The notes beneath the pieces are model-generated. The model was not told the origin of the DNA and searched no databases. It saw only the letters and a list, made by a program, of their open reading frames with translations. From assembly GCA_003116975.1 (NCBI GenBank), contig BGKB01000005.1:439880-503879 (forward strand): a stretch of DNA of 64,000 bases, written 5' to 3'. Of the stretch, positions 9,924 through 21,500 are shown piece by piece. A program made the position numbers and the translations under genes. Each line of letters opens with the position of its first letter. Positions within the stretch are counted from its first letter, which is position 1. The stretch comes from Aurantiochytrium sp. KH105. Its lineage: Eukaryota > Sar > Bigyra > Thraustochytrida > Thraustochytriidae.

Positions 9924-10280
9924 TTAGTCTATGGTCAACGACATCGGCAGATCGTAGGGTGCTGTTTGGTGTCGCGCGCGAGAGTTAATAGTGTAGTCTT
10001 GCAGAGCTCGAACATGAAACAAAAAAAAGTCTTGCACGCCAATCATGCCAAGAGAAGCATTGACCTCTTCTCTTGGGACCATGTGCAGGTCGAAACAAAG
10101 CGCATGCATGGGCACTTGTCGTGCAATGGTGTGACGTGAATTCTGCAAAGGTTCGAGAAAAAAGTCCGCGGGAAAAGTGTAGTACTCCAGGAGATTTTTT
10201 ACCGAGTCGAGAGCTGCCGACACTGGCACAATTGCGAAACACCATGCTAACCAGGTGTCACCTTGAGCGCAATGGCAAAT
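9924..10280 (-). pseudogene. Unassigned protein-like fragment between the WD40 gene and its decayed copy
   Basis: An open frame running from just after a TAG at 10281-10283 to a stop at 9924. It has no ATG start, only a GTG at 10227-10229. The predicted residues look protein-like rather than compositional: TWLAWCFAIVPVSAALDSV, then LLEYYTFPADFFLEPL and MIGVQDFFLFHVRALQDY. I do not recognise the family; a weak echo of a La-motif (EYYF..DFFL) is not convincing. Its position within the decayed cluster suggests another degraded exon or gene piece of the same ancestral locus. It may equally be non-coding. Confidence 0.3.
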
Positions 10281-10317
10281 CTACAATTTTCGCGACAGAA
10301 AGCGGTAGTTTGAAAGA

Positions 10318-11274
10318 CTATCGGCGTCCAAGGGCACTCGAGATGCGTCGGCTCAGACGCCTTGGCAAGGATTCGCGCTTCTGTGCGGCAACCGCCTCTG
10401 CGAGCGCGCCCGAAACTGCCTCAGTACCATTCAGCACAAGCTTCGAGGCTCCTGACTGTGCGTCCCATACCCGCACACTGTTGTCTGAAGATCCAGTGAC
10501 AACTTCCAATCCTCGGAGAGACACTGACCACACCATGTTCGAATGTCCCTTTAGCACATGAAGTTTAGCACCGCTGTGTGCGTCCCAAACGATTGCCGTC
10601 TTGTCAAAAGACCCACTCACAATGTAGTCTCCCTGGAGCGCGACGGATCGAATCAACTCGGTGTGTCCTTCAAGGACATTGACGAGCTCGAAAGATGGCA
10701 CAGCGTAGACTCTAAGCTTGGTATCCTCGGCCCCGCTTACCATATACTGCGCATTCATTGCCACCGAGTTGATCTCGCCTGTGGCCTCTGTGAGGACGTG
10801 AAGCTCCTCGCCACTGGTGCGATCGAAAACGCGTACGGTTTTGTCGTCCAAGCCAGCGACGATCAAGTCGTCCTGCGTGGCAAGCCCATTGACCGCCGCT
10901 CCAGCGTTGATCGTCTGAAGGCACTCGCCGCTCGCCTTGTCCCAGATACGAATGGTCTTGTCATCGGAGCCAGACAGGATTGTGTCTCCGTCGAGGACGA
11001 GACTCATGACATCGTCAGTATGGCCCTCGAAATGTTGGAGCTCGGAGTGAGACTGGAGGTCCACGAGAAAGAGGCCGCCGCCAAAGGTCCCCATGGCGGC
11101 GAGATTGTCCTCCACGGCCACCGTCAGTGCCCACTGATTATTAGGCGTCTTCATCTCAAACGCAAGGGCTCCATCTCTGCTCCACGCGCGCAGGGACGCG
11201 TCAAAGGAGCTCGCAGCCACGACGAGCTCCTCGGACTGCGCCACGCCCAGCACGATACCTCCAATGCGGACCAT
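10318..11274 (-). CDS. Seven-bladed WD40-repeat protein
   Basis: A 318-residue protein from the ATG at 11272-11274, chosen because the decayed copy at 9425-9713 shows a matching initiator (MGRIEG against MVRIGG). Seven blades can be counted from their D-strand ends: SLRAWSRDG, LFLVDLQS, TIRIWDKAS, TVRVFDRTS, LRVYAVPS, TAIVWDAHS and SVRVWDAQS. Between them lie GH and SGS.DK motifs. A basic Ala/Arg tail (RRLSRRISSALGRR) closes the protein. The whole polypeptide is one propeller with no second domain, so it should act as a docking platform. Its duplicate next door was apparently linked to COR-like and TIR modules. This gene may therefore be a truncated member of a WD40/TIR family, but that is inference. 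Confidence 0.85.
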   Translation of the reverse strand: MVRIGGIVLGVAQSEELVVAASSFDASLRAWSRDGALAFEMKTPNNQWALTVAVEDNLAAMGTFGGGLFLVDLQSHSELQHFEGHTDDVMSLVLDGDTILSGSDDKTIRIWDKASGECLQTINAGAAVNGLATQDDLIVAGLDDKTVRVFDRTSGEELHVLTEATGEINSVAMNAQYMVSGAEDTKLRVYAVPSFELVNVLEGHTELIRSVALQGDYIVSGSFDKTAIVWDAHSGAKLHVLKGHSNMVWSVSLRGLEVVTGSSDNSVRVWDAQSGASKLVLNGTEAVSGALAEAVAAQKRESLPRRLSRRISSALGRR

Positions 11275-12516
11275 GACCGACAAGGCGCCCGGACCACACG
11301 AGCACAGGCAACGCCGCAGTCAGCCACCCAGCCGACCTGCCGCCTGCTTGCCGTCCACGCCCGCCTCGACGCGCGGTTCGTCGCTCCAAAGCGTCGTCTC
11401 CTCTCGTCTTGTGGCGTCTTGCGTCGTGTTATTGCGAGTTTGCTGCTCGTTGCCCAACATCGACGCCGAGTAGGCCAAGGAGTATCGTCAGCAGCAACTT
11501 CTGCGATCACAAGCTGCCCTTGAACCGTGAACGGCGAACGAACCGGCACACATGCAAGCAAGCCAGCCAGCAAGCAAGCAAGCAAGCAAACCAACACCTC
11601 CCCCTCCCCCTCCGCCCCCCGCCACCACCACCTGCAAGCCCCGCTGCCCGGCCTCCGCCCGCTGCTGCTGCTCGCGCTGGGCCGTCCGCATACCTCGAAG
11701 GCGCGGGCGCAGGGGCTGCTGTGCTCGCCCGCCGGACGCAGGCGCGGCCTTCTCTTTGCTTTCTCTGTCGGCGCGGACGGAGAAGGCGCGGCGCGCGCCG
11801 CACGCGCCGGCCTGGAAGAAGAGAGGGAGGCCCGGAGCGGAGCGGTGCGCGGCAGCAGCGGCAGCAGCGGCAGCGGCAGCGCGCGGCGGAGGCGCGGCGC
11901 GGCGAGGCGCGGCGAGGAGAGAGAACGCGGCGCTCTCGTCGCTGCGCGCGGCGAGGTCGCCTCCTCGCCGCGCAGCTGCTCCTGGCGCGAGCGAGGAGGT
12001 CTGTACTCGAACAAGCGGCGCCGGGGACGGGCGGGCCCGCGACTGCGACGCGCCGGGAAGCAGCCCAGAGTGAGAGAGAGAGTGTGAGAGTGTGTGCGGT
12101 GCGGGGGGGTGCGCAAGTATGCGCCCTGCGGCGACCTCTCACCACTTCTCGCGCTGCAGTCATTCCTTGACTCTTGAGCTTGAGCTTAATCATGGTCGAG
12201 CTCGAGATTGAGCGTGGGCTTGACTCTTGAGACTCTTGAGCTTGCGCTTGAACATGACTCTTGAGCTTGAACTTGACTCTTGAGCTTGAACATGACTCTG
12301 GAGCCTGGGCTTGGCTCTTAAGCTTGAGCTTGGAGCTTGAGCTTGAGCTTGAATTCGAGCTTGTGGCGGGCGGTGTAGAACCGTCACGTCGTCGGAGAAA
12401 AAAACAAAACGCAAGAGCTCGGCAGAATTCGTAAAAGTGAAAATCAGGCTAGCTGGACTTTTTATTCAGGCAGGATGGTGCCCTTGGACGTGCGCATAAC
12501 TTTTTTTAGAGTCATT
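11275..12516. other. GC-rich low-complexity spacer between ATM and the WD40 gene
   Basis: About 1.24 kb separating the ATM stop from the WD40 start, with both genes on the minus strand. The part at 11550-12080 is dense in CpG and short tandem motifs such as CAAGC, GCGGCAG and GGCGC. It yields long open frames in several directions purely from composition. The interval 12167-12363 is a distinct TTGAGC-type repeat, listed separately. The WD40 promoter and leader must lie here, but no element can be pinpointed. Confidence 0.6.
12167..12363. repeat. Degenerate TTGAGC/TTGACTC minisatellite
   Basis: About 200 bp of imperfect 6-7 bp units, read on the plus strand as GAGCTT, GACTCTT and GAACTT in alternation, for example around 12240-12300 and 12325-12360. 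Because AGCT is self-complementary, stretches can pair with themselves. It lies about 150 bp beyond the ATM stop codon, so it may be in the ATM 3' untranslated region or in the spacer. Confidence 0.8.
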
Positions 12517-15500
12517 CTACACCCAAGAGGCCCATCCAGGGAACATGTGCGCGAGATTCTCAGGATCCCGGGCCTGCTGGATCAGACGTCGCACGTGGCC
12601 CTTGACGTTTAGGTTCTCGCCGCCCGTGTCCTCGCGCCCGTGAAGCTTCTCGCGAATACGAGCAAGCACGTTCTCGGCAACCTCGTTCTTTCTCTTGGCC
12701 CGGGACTCGCTCGTCTCGTCGTCGGCAGCCAGGGCTCGCGTATCTGCGTCGTCCTCGCCCTCCGGCCCTTTCTTGGTGCGCACCGTCCAGTTGTAAATGG
12801 GGTCGTGCACGAGAACGTCAGAAATTGTCGTAATAAGTTCATGATTGTCACGCAAAATCCCCATGGTCCGTTCACATGTTTTCTCAAAAGTACCCGCGGT
12901 CGACTTTGCTGGCATGCCGTCAACGAGATCTCGCGTGAGACGAAAGGGCACGCGCTCGGGCGTTGCCAAGGTCTTGCCAAACTCAAAGAGCACACCAAAG
13001 TCAATATGAACCAACTCCGCAGTGGTCTCGTCAATAAGAATATTTTGCAAATGACGGTCGCCAACTCCAAAAATATGGCCCACCATACTGTTGACCGCCA
13101 CAGACTGCGTGTACTCTCTACGACGCAAGTACCACTCAGGCGGCGACGGAAACTTTTCAAGAAAGAAATACCGCATCACAGGTTTGAAATGCGCACACAC
13201 ATTTGCGTAGGCGCCTTGCACGCTCAGTTGCGTACTGTCTGACCGGCTTGAACGTCGCGATGATCCCGAAGACGTCTGCCCCCCGCGTGACTTGGCCATG
13301 CGTGCGCCAGAATGGGCGTCGATCATCCGACGCATGCACAAGAGATGTGACCAGTCATGGCGCTCCGCATATCGATGATGTGCGCTTGTATCTTCTCCCG
13401 CGGATCGCGTCTGCGTACTCACGAGGTACGACGCGAGCGGCAAAGTGTTTTCCACCCACTCGATAAGACCAGCCACGGGCGTGAGTGGAACAACCTTGTA
13501 AGTGCGAATGCTCAACCGCGCCTCGCGCAAAAGATGCTGGACCAAGCCGAACAATTGCTCCACCACAGCATCTTGGCGAAGATCATCCGTTCCCTTTAGA
13601 AGTATGCGCCGCTTCACTCCACTCGTCATCTTAAGCGTTACAATCTTGGGTGCGTTGATGCCCGAATCGGTGATACGAAAGGTTTCCTCGATATCTTCGA
13701 CGGCCTCGTGCGGACCAAGCAAGGGAACGGGATTGCCACTTTTCCTGTAGGCGGCAAAATAGTGGACAAACTTGGCGCATTCTGTCGTGCGTTGATCACG
13801 CGTTCGTTCCTGATGTTTACGGCCCGAAGGCTCCGAATGGTACGCAAGCTCTGTGAGCGCAGAGAGCAAGCAGTCGAGCGCTTGCACCTCGGGAAAATTA
13901 TGTTTGACCCTCTTGGCAATGCTTTTCGCTGCGCTCAGCTTTGCTTGATCTCTCGTGGCGAATTTTCGCAAACGCTGCGCGTTCGGAATGTAGTCTCCCT
14001 TTGCAAGAGCAAAAATATGAGGATACGTATCGTACGGCTGCTCGCGCGCAAGCTTGACCAAAAATTCGTTCAGGCTGTCGTCAAAGCCCACTCGAGAGGC
14101 AATCTGGTACGACAAGGGCAAGAGACACGACGTGGGGACTTGCATGGCCTCCTTTGCCACGGCTTCATCGCCTAAATGGTCAAACCAGAGTCCCAACAAT
14201 CGAAACACAAAGCTCAACGGCGTCTCTGCGCTTAGCACGATAGCCTGACGCAACTGTTCTGCGAGTTGCTGGCGATACGTGAGTACGAGTTTCTCTTCAC
14301 GTCTGCGCTCGTTGGCCGGCTCCACGACCTTGACGAGCTGTGCCACGAGGCGTTTCAAATCGGTCTTGTCGCTTTTGCCCGAAGCGCAGAGCTCCTCGCG
14401 CGCTTTTTTGAGCTGATCCTCCAATTTGGTTTGCGAAGCTGCTTTACGTGCCCACTCGGGAGACTCCACACGGGCGTGGAGCGTGCGATACAAGAGATCC
14501 AAGTATCGTGCAAGCGCCGATCGACACGCAGCCTCTTGTTCCTCAGACTTGGCCCGTTTGGCCAAAGTGGCCGCTGTCTCAAATCCGGAGCGGATTTCAG
14601 CACTTGGTGCCAATGACAGATTTGCATTCCAACGTGATCCTTGCAGCATCACCTTTGATATCACAAGAATAGGACACGGCTTCTTTGTCTGCTCCGTAGA
14701 AATCACTTGCCGACACACATCGAGGGCAGCCACGGCTTCGCCAAGGTCCCACATCACGCAGGCGCGCTCCATTGCAAATTCGGCAGAATTAGCGACCCTA
14801 TCCCCGTGCATCAGCAGCATATTCCGAGCAACCTCTGGTTTATTTTGTGTGCGAGCAAAGGATGACGCTGCTACCACGTGTAGCTCCGTGTCAACTTTGT
14901 TCGCAACCAAAACTGAAGTACGAAGCGCCATGAGCGGTTCGCCATGCTCGAAGCGCAAGCGACGGAACCTCGTGAGCTGCCGATCCCACATTGCAATCGT
15001 CTCATCGAGATCATTCTTTTCCGCGCAGCGATACGCTTGGCCAAGCTCGCGAATCTGTTGTAAGGCCTGCAAACTCTCGTATATGCCTCGCGAGCACTCC
15101 CCGGACTGCATGCTTGCTGCCATGCGTTGCGTCGCCTCTCTGCTCCCATGCTTGAGAACGCGCGAGAGCTGGGCGGTCGACCTGCTGCGCATCGCGCGAA
15201 GCGCCTCGCTAAAGACAACGTCTAGAGATTTCCAGTCGACGGTTCTCTCCAAACTTGCTCTCGTTCGACTCATGCGCCACTCTGACTCAGCTGGGTTTGG
15301 GTTGACCATGTCCAGCAAGTGAAAGAGGCCTAGACTGCGCAGTGCCCCAGCGAGAATTTCACGTTCCCCTCGCACACTCTCATCAAAATGCGAAGCCTGT
15401 GTCGGCAATGCCTGAGCGGAAGTGTCGCTATTGAAAGTAGACGACGAGTCCCACTCTCGGCCCCATGCCAGGGACGAGCCGTGCACGCCCAACGAGCCCT

Positions 15501-18500
15501 GGCCCTGTCCATCGCCTCGAGCCAGAGCGCCATCCGCTCCGACGAGTGCCGTCAGCCAATTTCGTTTGGCAAAATGTAGCTTGGTGAGCGCATCAGAAAA
15601 GCTGACGCCGTCGAGGTCCTCGACGGACCCGAGCTTTTCATAGGACTCAAACATAAGGTCTGCCCGCAAAGTAGGACTGCATTCCTTGCTATCAGCAAAG
15701 TGTTCGAGGTATAAAAGTGCCAAGCTTGGCAGCTCGCAGCGTAGCGCAGCACGGGCAATTACAATGGGGTCCAAATGAGCGGCAAGAGGGTCTCGGAGAG
15801 CTTGTTTTTGGCCCAAGCCGTCTTGCACGAAGCGACGACGAGCAAATGTCAGACAATCGAGAATTACGCGAAGCTTGTCGACAGAGGCAGACGCGGAACG
15901 CGGATTTCCTAGCGTTTCCAGGCATTCTCCAAACACTTTGGCCAATTCGCATATAATCTCAGAGTCTCCACTTTCTACAATCTTATTCACGACACGGGGC
16001 AGCACAAGTTGAGCAAATCGAGCGTCGACAGCTGCGAGCGCTCGGCAATATTGCAATGGTTCCGTGTGCGAGGTCCAACGGTTATTGCACATTGCAAAAG
16101 CGAGTCTGCGAACCCACGCGTCGAACGGCGATGCAAAGGCCTTCCAGAGGCAAGCATGCACCTGGAATGTGTTGCTCGACATCAGTTGCTTTTCTTGCGG
16201 AAAATCAGCAAATAGACGATCCACAGTGCGGCGTGTCAGTACAGTCGCAAGATGAGAATCGAGGTGCAATTGCTCCTCCAAACGAATTTCTCGGTAAGCT
16301 CTTGAAAGCTCTGTAAAGCGCTTGAGCAAGTTTGCATCTGATTCTGCCTCGGCATCTACATCTTTGAGCTCGCCTCCATTTCCGAGACATCGAAGCGCCT
16401 GAAGAGCTGCTGCAGAGATGGGCACGTCTGGGGACCGTACAGCGCAGATAAGGTGTGAAACAAGCTCGTGAACACCGTCGTGACGAGCCATGCTCTGCCC
16501 CTTTCGCTCAACGCCAACACGGAACAAGTCTGTCACAGATTTGTCAACGCATCCAACAGCTCCGAGGCATTCCGCAGCCTTTTCTCGGACTTGGACGGGC
16601 ACATCTTCATGAAGAAGTGACCCCAGGATAAGCGTTGCAGGTCCTAGCATAGGATCCTTCAGCATACGCTCAGTGTCCTCCACGTACGCGTCGATTCCCT
16701 GTAGAGCGAGGAGACATGCTGGCGTGTACACGATCGGGTTCATGTGCAAAAGCAAAAGAAGACCAGCGTCTTCCTTGAACGCTTCGACAAGGCACGCAAG
16801 CTTACTTGTGTCTTCATGTTCCTCCCGTTGCAAGGGCGTCGTGGTGATTCTGGCGCCTGGGCGCAATCGAAGCACCATGTGCACGCTGGGCACCTTTGCA
16901 ACAAGATCTTCTGTCCACTGCTTGAGAAGTTTATCAAGTCTGCGCTTTCGTTGCTCATGCGAGTCATGACATGCGAGTCGCAGGTCTCGCAGCGTCGCAA
17001 GCACCGCCAGGACGTGTCTGGCCATCGTGCTTTCGCACGTCTTTGCAGCCATGCCCGCCTCAGTGAGTGTGGACAGGCATATCAGCCCATCGTCCAGCAA
17101 TGACGAGTCCGTCTCTTCAGGAGAAATACAGTCCTCGTTTGCACGCGCGCGGCGCAAAACGAAAAGAACAAGGTCGAGGCTGGCGGCGAGTGCAAGGGGC
17201 TGGTCTGCAAATACCTTTGCGAACTTGAACCAATCGAGCATAACCAAGAGTGTTGGCAGCGTATCGCCCATGCTCAGTTGCACGCGTGCGTTCAGGTGAA
17301 CCACAAGTTCCGTGACATTTGCCTGCTGCTGCAAAAAGGACCGGCCAAATTCACGGTTCGAAAATTCGACAATGTCGCTGGCGCAGAGGTCCCGAAAAGG
17401 ACCAAAAGCGCCTCCGGGCATTGTAATCGTGTCGAGCGCGTAGCGCAAAGTCCTGGTTTGGTTTGGAATCAAATAGGTGGCTCGGTCTCTGGCAAACTTC
17501 CACTTTTCCTTGAACGCTTTCCAAAGAGCAGCACCGGGTAATACTCCAAGGTAGCCAAAAAATTCCCATTTCAGTTCCTCCATGACCGCAGACATTTGAT
17601 GCATGCGCCCATCGAGGCAATACATTTTCTTGATGCGGTCTGAGAGGTCTTGTCCGGCTTCAATTCCACGATGAAGCAAGAGACCGACATAGACTCGAGG
17701 GATTGCAACCAAATGAAAGTTCCCGGCCTTTTTCTTGTCAATGTCGTCAAAGAGAAAGCAAGGAAACCGATGCAGTGGATCGGTGGCCGCCCACTGGGCG
17801 TATCGGACCCAGTTCATGAGGAGAAAATCACTGTGCGCGAGGAACATGTGCGGACAGGCATGCGCAAGGCTTATGCGTCTCATTAGCGTTTGCAAGAGAC
17901 AGCGACGTAGCTCAAGGCATTCGGTCCGATGTCCGGTTGCAGATTTGTCGCCGGTATTTGCGGCCGCGAAAATAACCAAACGAAAGATTACCGGACGCAA
18001 GAGCACAGGGCTGGAGCACGCCAGGACGGCTAATAGACTCCAGTTGACGAAGACCATCTCGTCGGCCCAGAGGTGTTCGTAGGAACGCTGAATACGCTTA
18101 AAATAGACTCGCCGTTCCGTTTGGTCTCCGCGGGCTCGAAACATGACGTCAGGATCCAAGGCCATGACCGAGCGTGGCGCTGGCTCTTCTTCGTCTTCGT
18201 CTCCATCATCATCCACGAGCCATTGCTCGTTTTCGTCGGATCCGGGAACGGCGCCTGAATCGACCATCGTCAAGCTTTCGCGCAAACCGCGCAAGGTCTC
18301 GCTCCTTGCTGGAAAGACTGAAATAAACCGGGTGAGCACATTGAGCGGAGACTTGCGCTTGAGACGGCTAAGAAGTGGAGCAGCACACTCGGTCGCTCGA
18401 GCGCGCAAGTTGAAGCTGGTGGTGTCTCGGCACGCATTAAAAATAAGGTACGTGGCTGCCTTCTTGCCCCTTTTGCATTCTTGCGCGAGCCAGAGTTCTG

Positions 18501-21500
18501 CCAAATGTACGATGGTGTCGCATATGTTCAGCTGGATCTCCTCGGGCATGGGTTGGCAAGAATCGCGTGATCCTTCCTGACACGCGCGAATCGAAAAGTT
18601 ATATTCTACCTGGTCACACTTGAGAATGAAAGCAGAGCCAAGCTCTTCGTCCATAAACCAAGCTTTCTGCACAACAGCCGTCGTGTCTTGGCACCAGGAA
18701 GACCTTACGATTGACGCGTCAAGCTTTGCAAGCAAGCTTGTAAAGGAGGTAAGTGCGCGAGAAATGGCGAGGAGGATTCCCATGTCAGACTTGAATACAT
18801 CAGCAGCCGCGACGATGATGCGGAGACCTTTCGGGCACGCCTGTTCATTCCAAGAATCGAGGAGATCGCCGAGCCTGTTACAGTACGCCATTTGAGCAAT
18901 ATCTTCAAGGCTCGCATTGAGAACCTGGATGCAAATCACGACAAAGTCTCGATTTGGAATCTGGCTGGTTTTCTCAGCACCGTTGCTATTGAGAAGAAAG
19001 CTTTCAAAGAGACGCAGACGGTCGTCTAGGGTCGAGTGAAGGGCGAAGAGAATGCAAAGTAGATTACGCGTGAGCTCGAGTACCTCCTTTACCTCAATGC
19101 GCTCACCGGAGACGGTGTTGGTTTCGTCCGGGACTACTTTGATGACGGCATCGCTCGTGCCAGAATCCTCAAAGAGATGGATCTCGGTGTCGCTTTCTGC
19201 AACATCAGCGGCGCCGACCTCTGCAACGGAGGAAGAAAAGGACGAGGAACCTGACAGGCCTCTTTTCATGGGCGTCTTTGGTTTTGAGGCAGCGAACTCG
19301 TCGTCAAAGTCATCTGCAAAGTCATCGTCGTCGTCGTCGTCGTCATCATCATCACTGTCTGCATTCGGACGTGAAAAGGTTGCGCGAGGCTTTTTGGATG
19401 GGGGCTTTGCAAAGGGGAGACGACGCAATGCTGAGGCGCTGCCATCGCTTTGCTGACTTGTTTGTGAAAGCGATGTGGCGCTTCCATTGCCATTTGCATC
19501 GAGGCGTTGGCGCTTCGAGGCTCGTGCGCCGGTTGCATCGCCGGAGGGAGGGAGTGGGGCGATCTTTTCTGGTGGCGCCTGAGACTCCATCAGCACTTGA
19601 TGACTCTTTTGGATAACGGCGAGCGTACGCGAAATGGACGCAATGGCCTCGCCCGCACCGTCATTATCGGAGTATCCGGAAGTGAAGTGAGGTCGTTTGC
19701 TTCTGTCCAGACTGACGAGCGCGGGGTTTGCTGCGAGAGCTGCGGCGGTAATGCGCTGCTCTCGCGAGCTCAATGTACGAGAGGACTTTCCAAAGGCGCG
19801 CAAAAGGCTTGGAAGCAGCGTTCGGGAGGCGACAAGAGCCTCGATGCCAATGCGAGATGATTGGTCTTGCTGAGAAAGTTTACCAATGACAAAAGCAAGC
19901 TGTGCAGCATAACGCACGTCCCTTTCGTTGCTCTCTGGGGATTGAATTTTCTCCCCAATGTCTCCTGCGCGCTTTGAAATCTCATCTGCAAGAAGCGTTT
20001 GACACGCAACTTCTGCATCGTGGGTAATCATAGAGGTGATCTGCGAGACGGAGACTGGCTCGGGGTCGCTTTGCGGCGTTGGCCCAAGGCAAGCCCGCGG
20101 AAGAGCTGGATACGGGGCCCAGGATGCATTCGTGCGGCAGGTTAGTGCAACCAAAAGCACTGCCAGTGCGTCCAGCACATTCTGCGGGGCGGGGCGTTTC
20201 TTCAGATTGTTCATGACTTTGATGACCCACCCGAGAACGACAACGCGAAACTGCTTGTCTTGCGGGCCTGGCAGCGATGCGCAGCGAAAGAGCGCGGCAA
20301 GAGCATGGAGTGTGGTTACGGAGGGCTCTGCGAAAAAGGATTCATTGTTGTCGGCCTCGATGGCGAGATTCCTATCAAGTGGAAGCTCGCAGACGTGGCA
20401 AACGGGCTCAATTGCGCCTCCGGCCGTTGTAGCATGGACTAAGTCCTTTGTGAGAAGGATCACAGTGAGACGGAGCCCGTCGTCGCGATTTGTGCGAGGA
20501 AGTTGCTTGAGGGTCCTCGTCACAAGCGTTCGCCAAAGCGGAGCCCATTGAAGGTGGTCATGACATGAGGCACGAAAATTGTGCGCGAGTTGCTCGCAGC
20601 AGCGAAGAATCCACTTTGGTTCTTCAGATGCCAATGCGACACTGCTGAGTCGATGGTGTAGAACCCGGAGAATGCTTTGCGCTCGTGATGCATCAAGAGG
20701 GTGGCGACTGAGGTAAACGGCGAGGATCTGGAGCCAAGCAATCGTCTCGAACTCGAGATGGCGAGGTCCGATTGCGGAGGAAGCGAGAAAGGCGATGATA
20801 CGATCCAAGGAGGGCAAGTCGTGGTTTTGGCTGTCTGTGTTTCCGAACCAGAAAATGAGATCGACCGCGAGATGGAGATGGGCCTGCAGTCCTGCGTTCT
20901 CGTAGTCTGGATTGTAAGCGGAGACGATTTCTTGCATTTTTTTGCTCGGGCTGTTTGATGTGGACAATTCGGACAATTCGGCGGCGCCGAAAAGATCTTT
21001 GGCAATCTTTGCGCTCTTGTCCAAGAGAGAACCCTTTGATTTGCTTCCGAAAGGATTTGCGGCGCCGGCGCCCCACGAAGCCGCGCGATCCGCGACGAGC
21101 GTGAGCTGGGCATGTAGGCAGCGCAGAGCGCTCACGCGTAGAGGCGAGGTGGGAGAGAGCGTGTGCACGGACCTGGCTACGAAGGAAGGGACGGTGTCCA
21201 CATTTGCTGCGAGCGCGGGAAAAAAAGCGCGGCCTCTTGCGGAAATGAATGCACTGACCACATCAAGGACAACCTGCGTGGTCTTGGCGAGCAAATTGAT
21301 GGCAACGGAGTCACCATCGGAGCGAGGGGTGAGCCAGAGCTGAACATGGGCAAGAATGTCGAGCTGCTGCTTGTCCGTGACATCGAAGCGGGCAGATCGC
21401 AGAAAAAGGTACAGAAGATCCGCAAGAGGCGCGCCCGGGTCGATGGCTTCGTAAGATTGCGGGGTTGTATCGTATATTTCGTCGAGACGCGAGATGCAAA

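Noticed and set aside
11409-12170. Overlapping frames of 190-320 codons on both strands in the GC-rich ATM/WD40 spacer
   Set aside because: Arg/Ala/Ser-rich compositional translations with no domain and conflicting strands.
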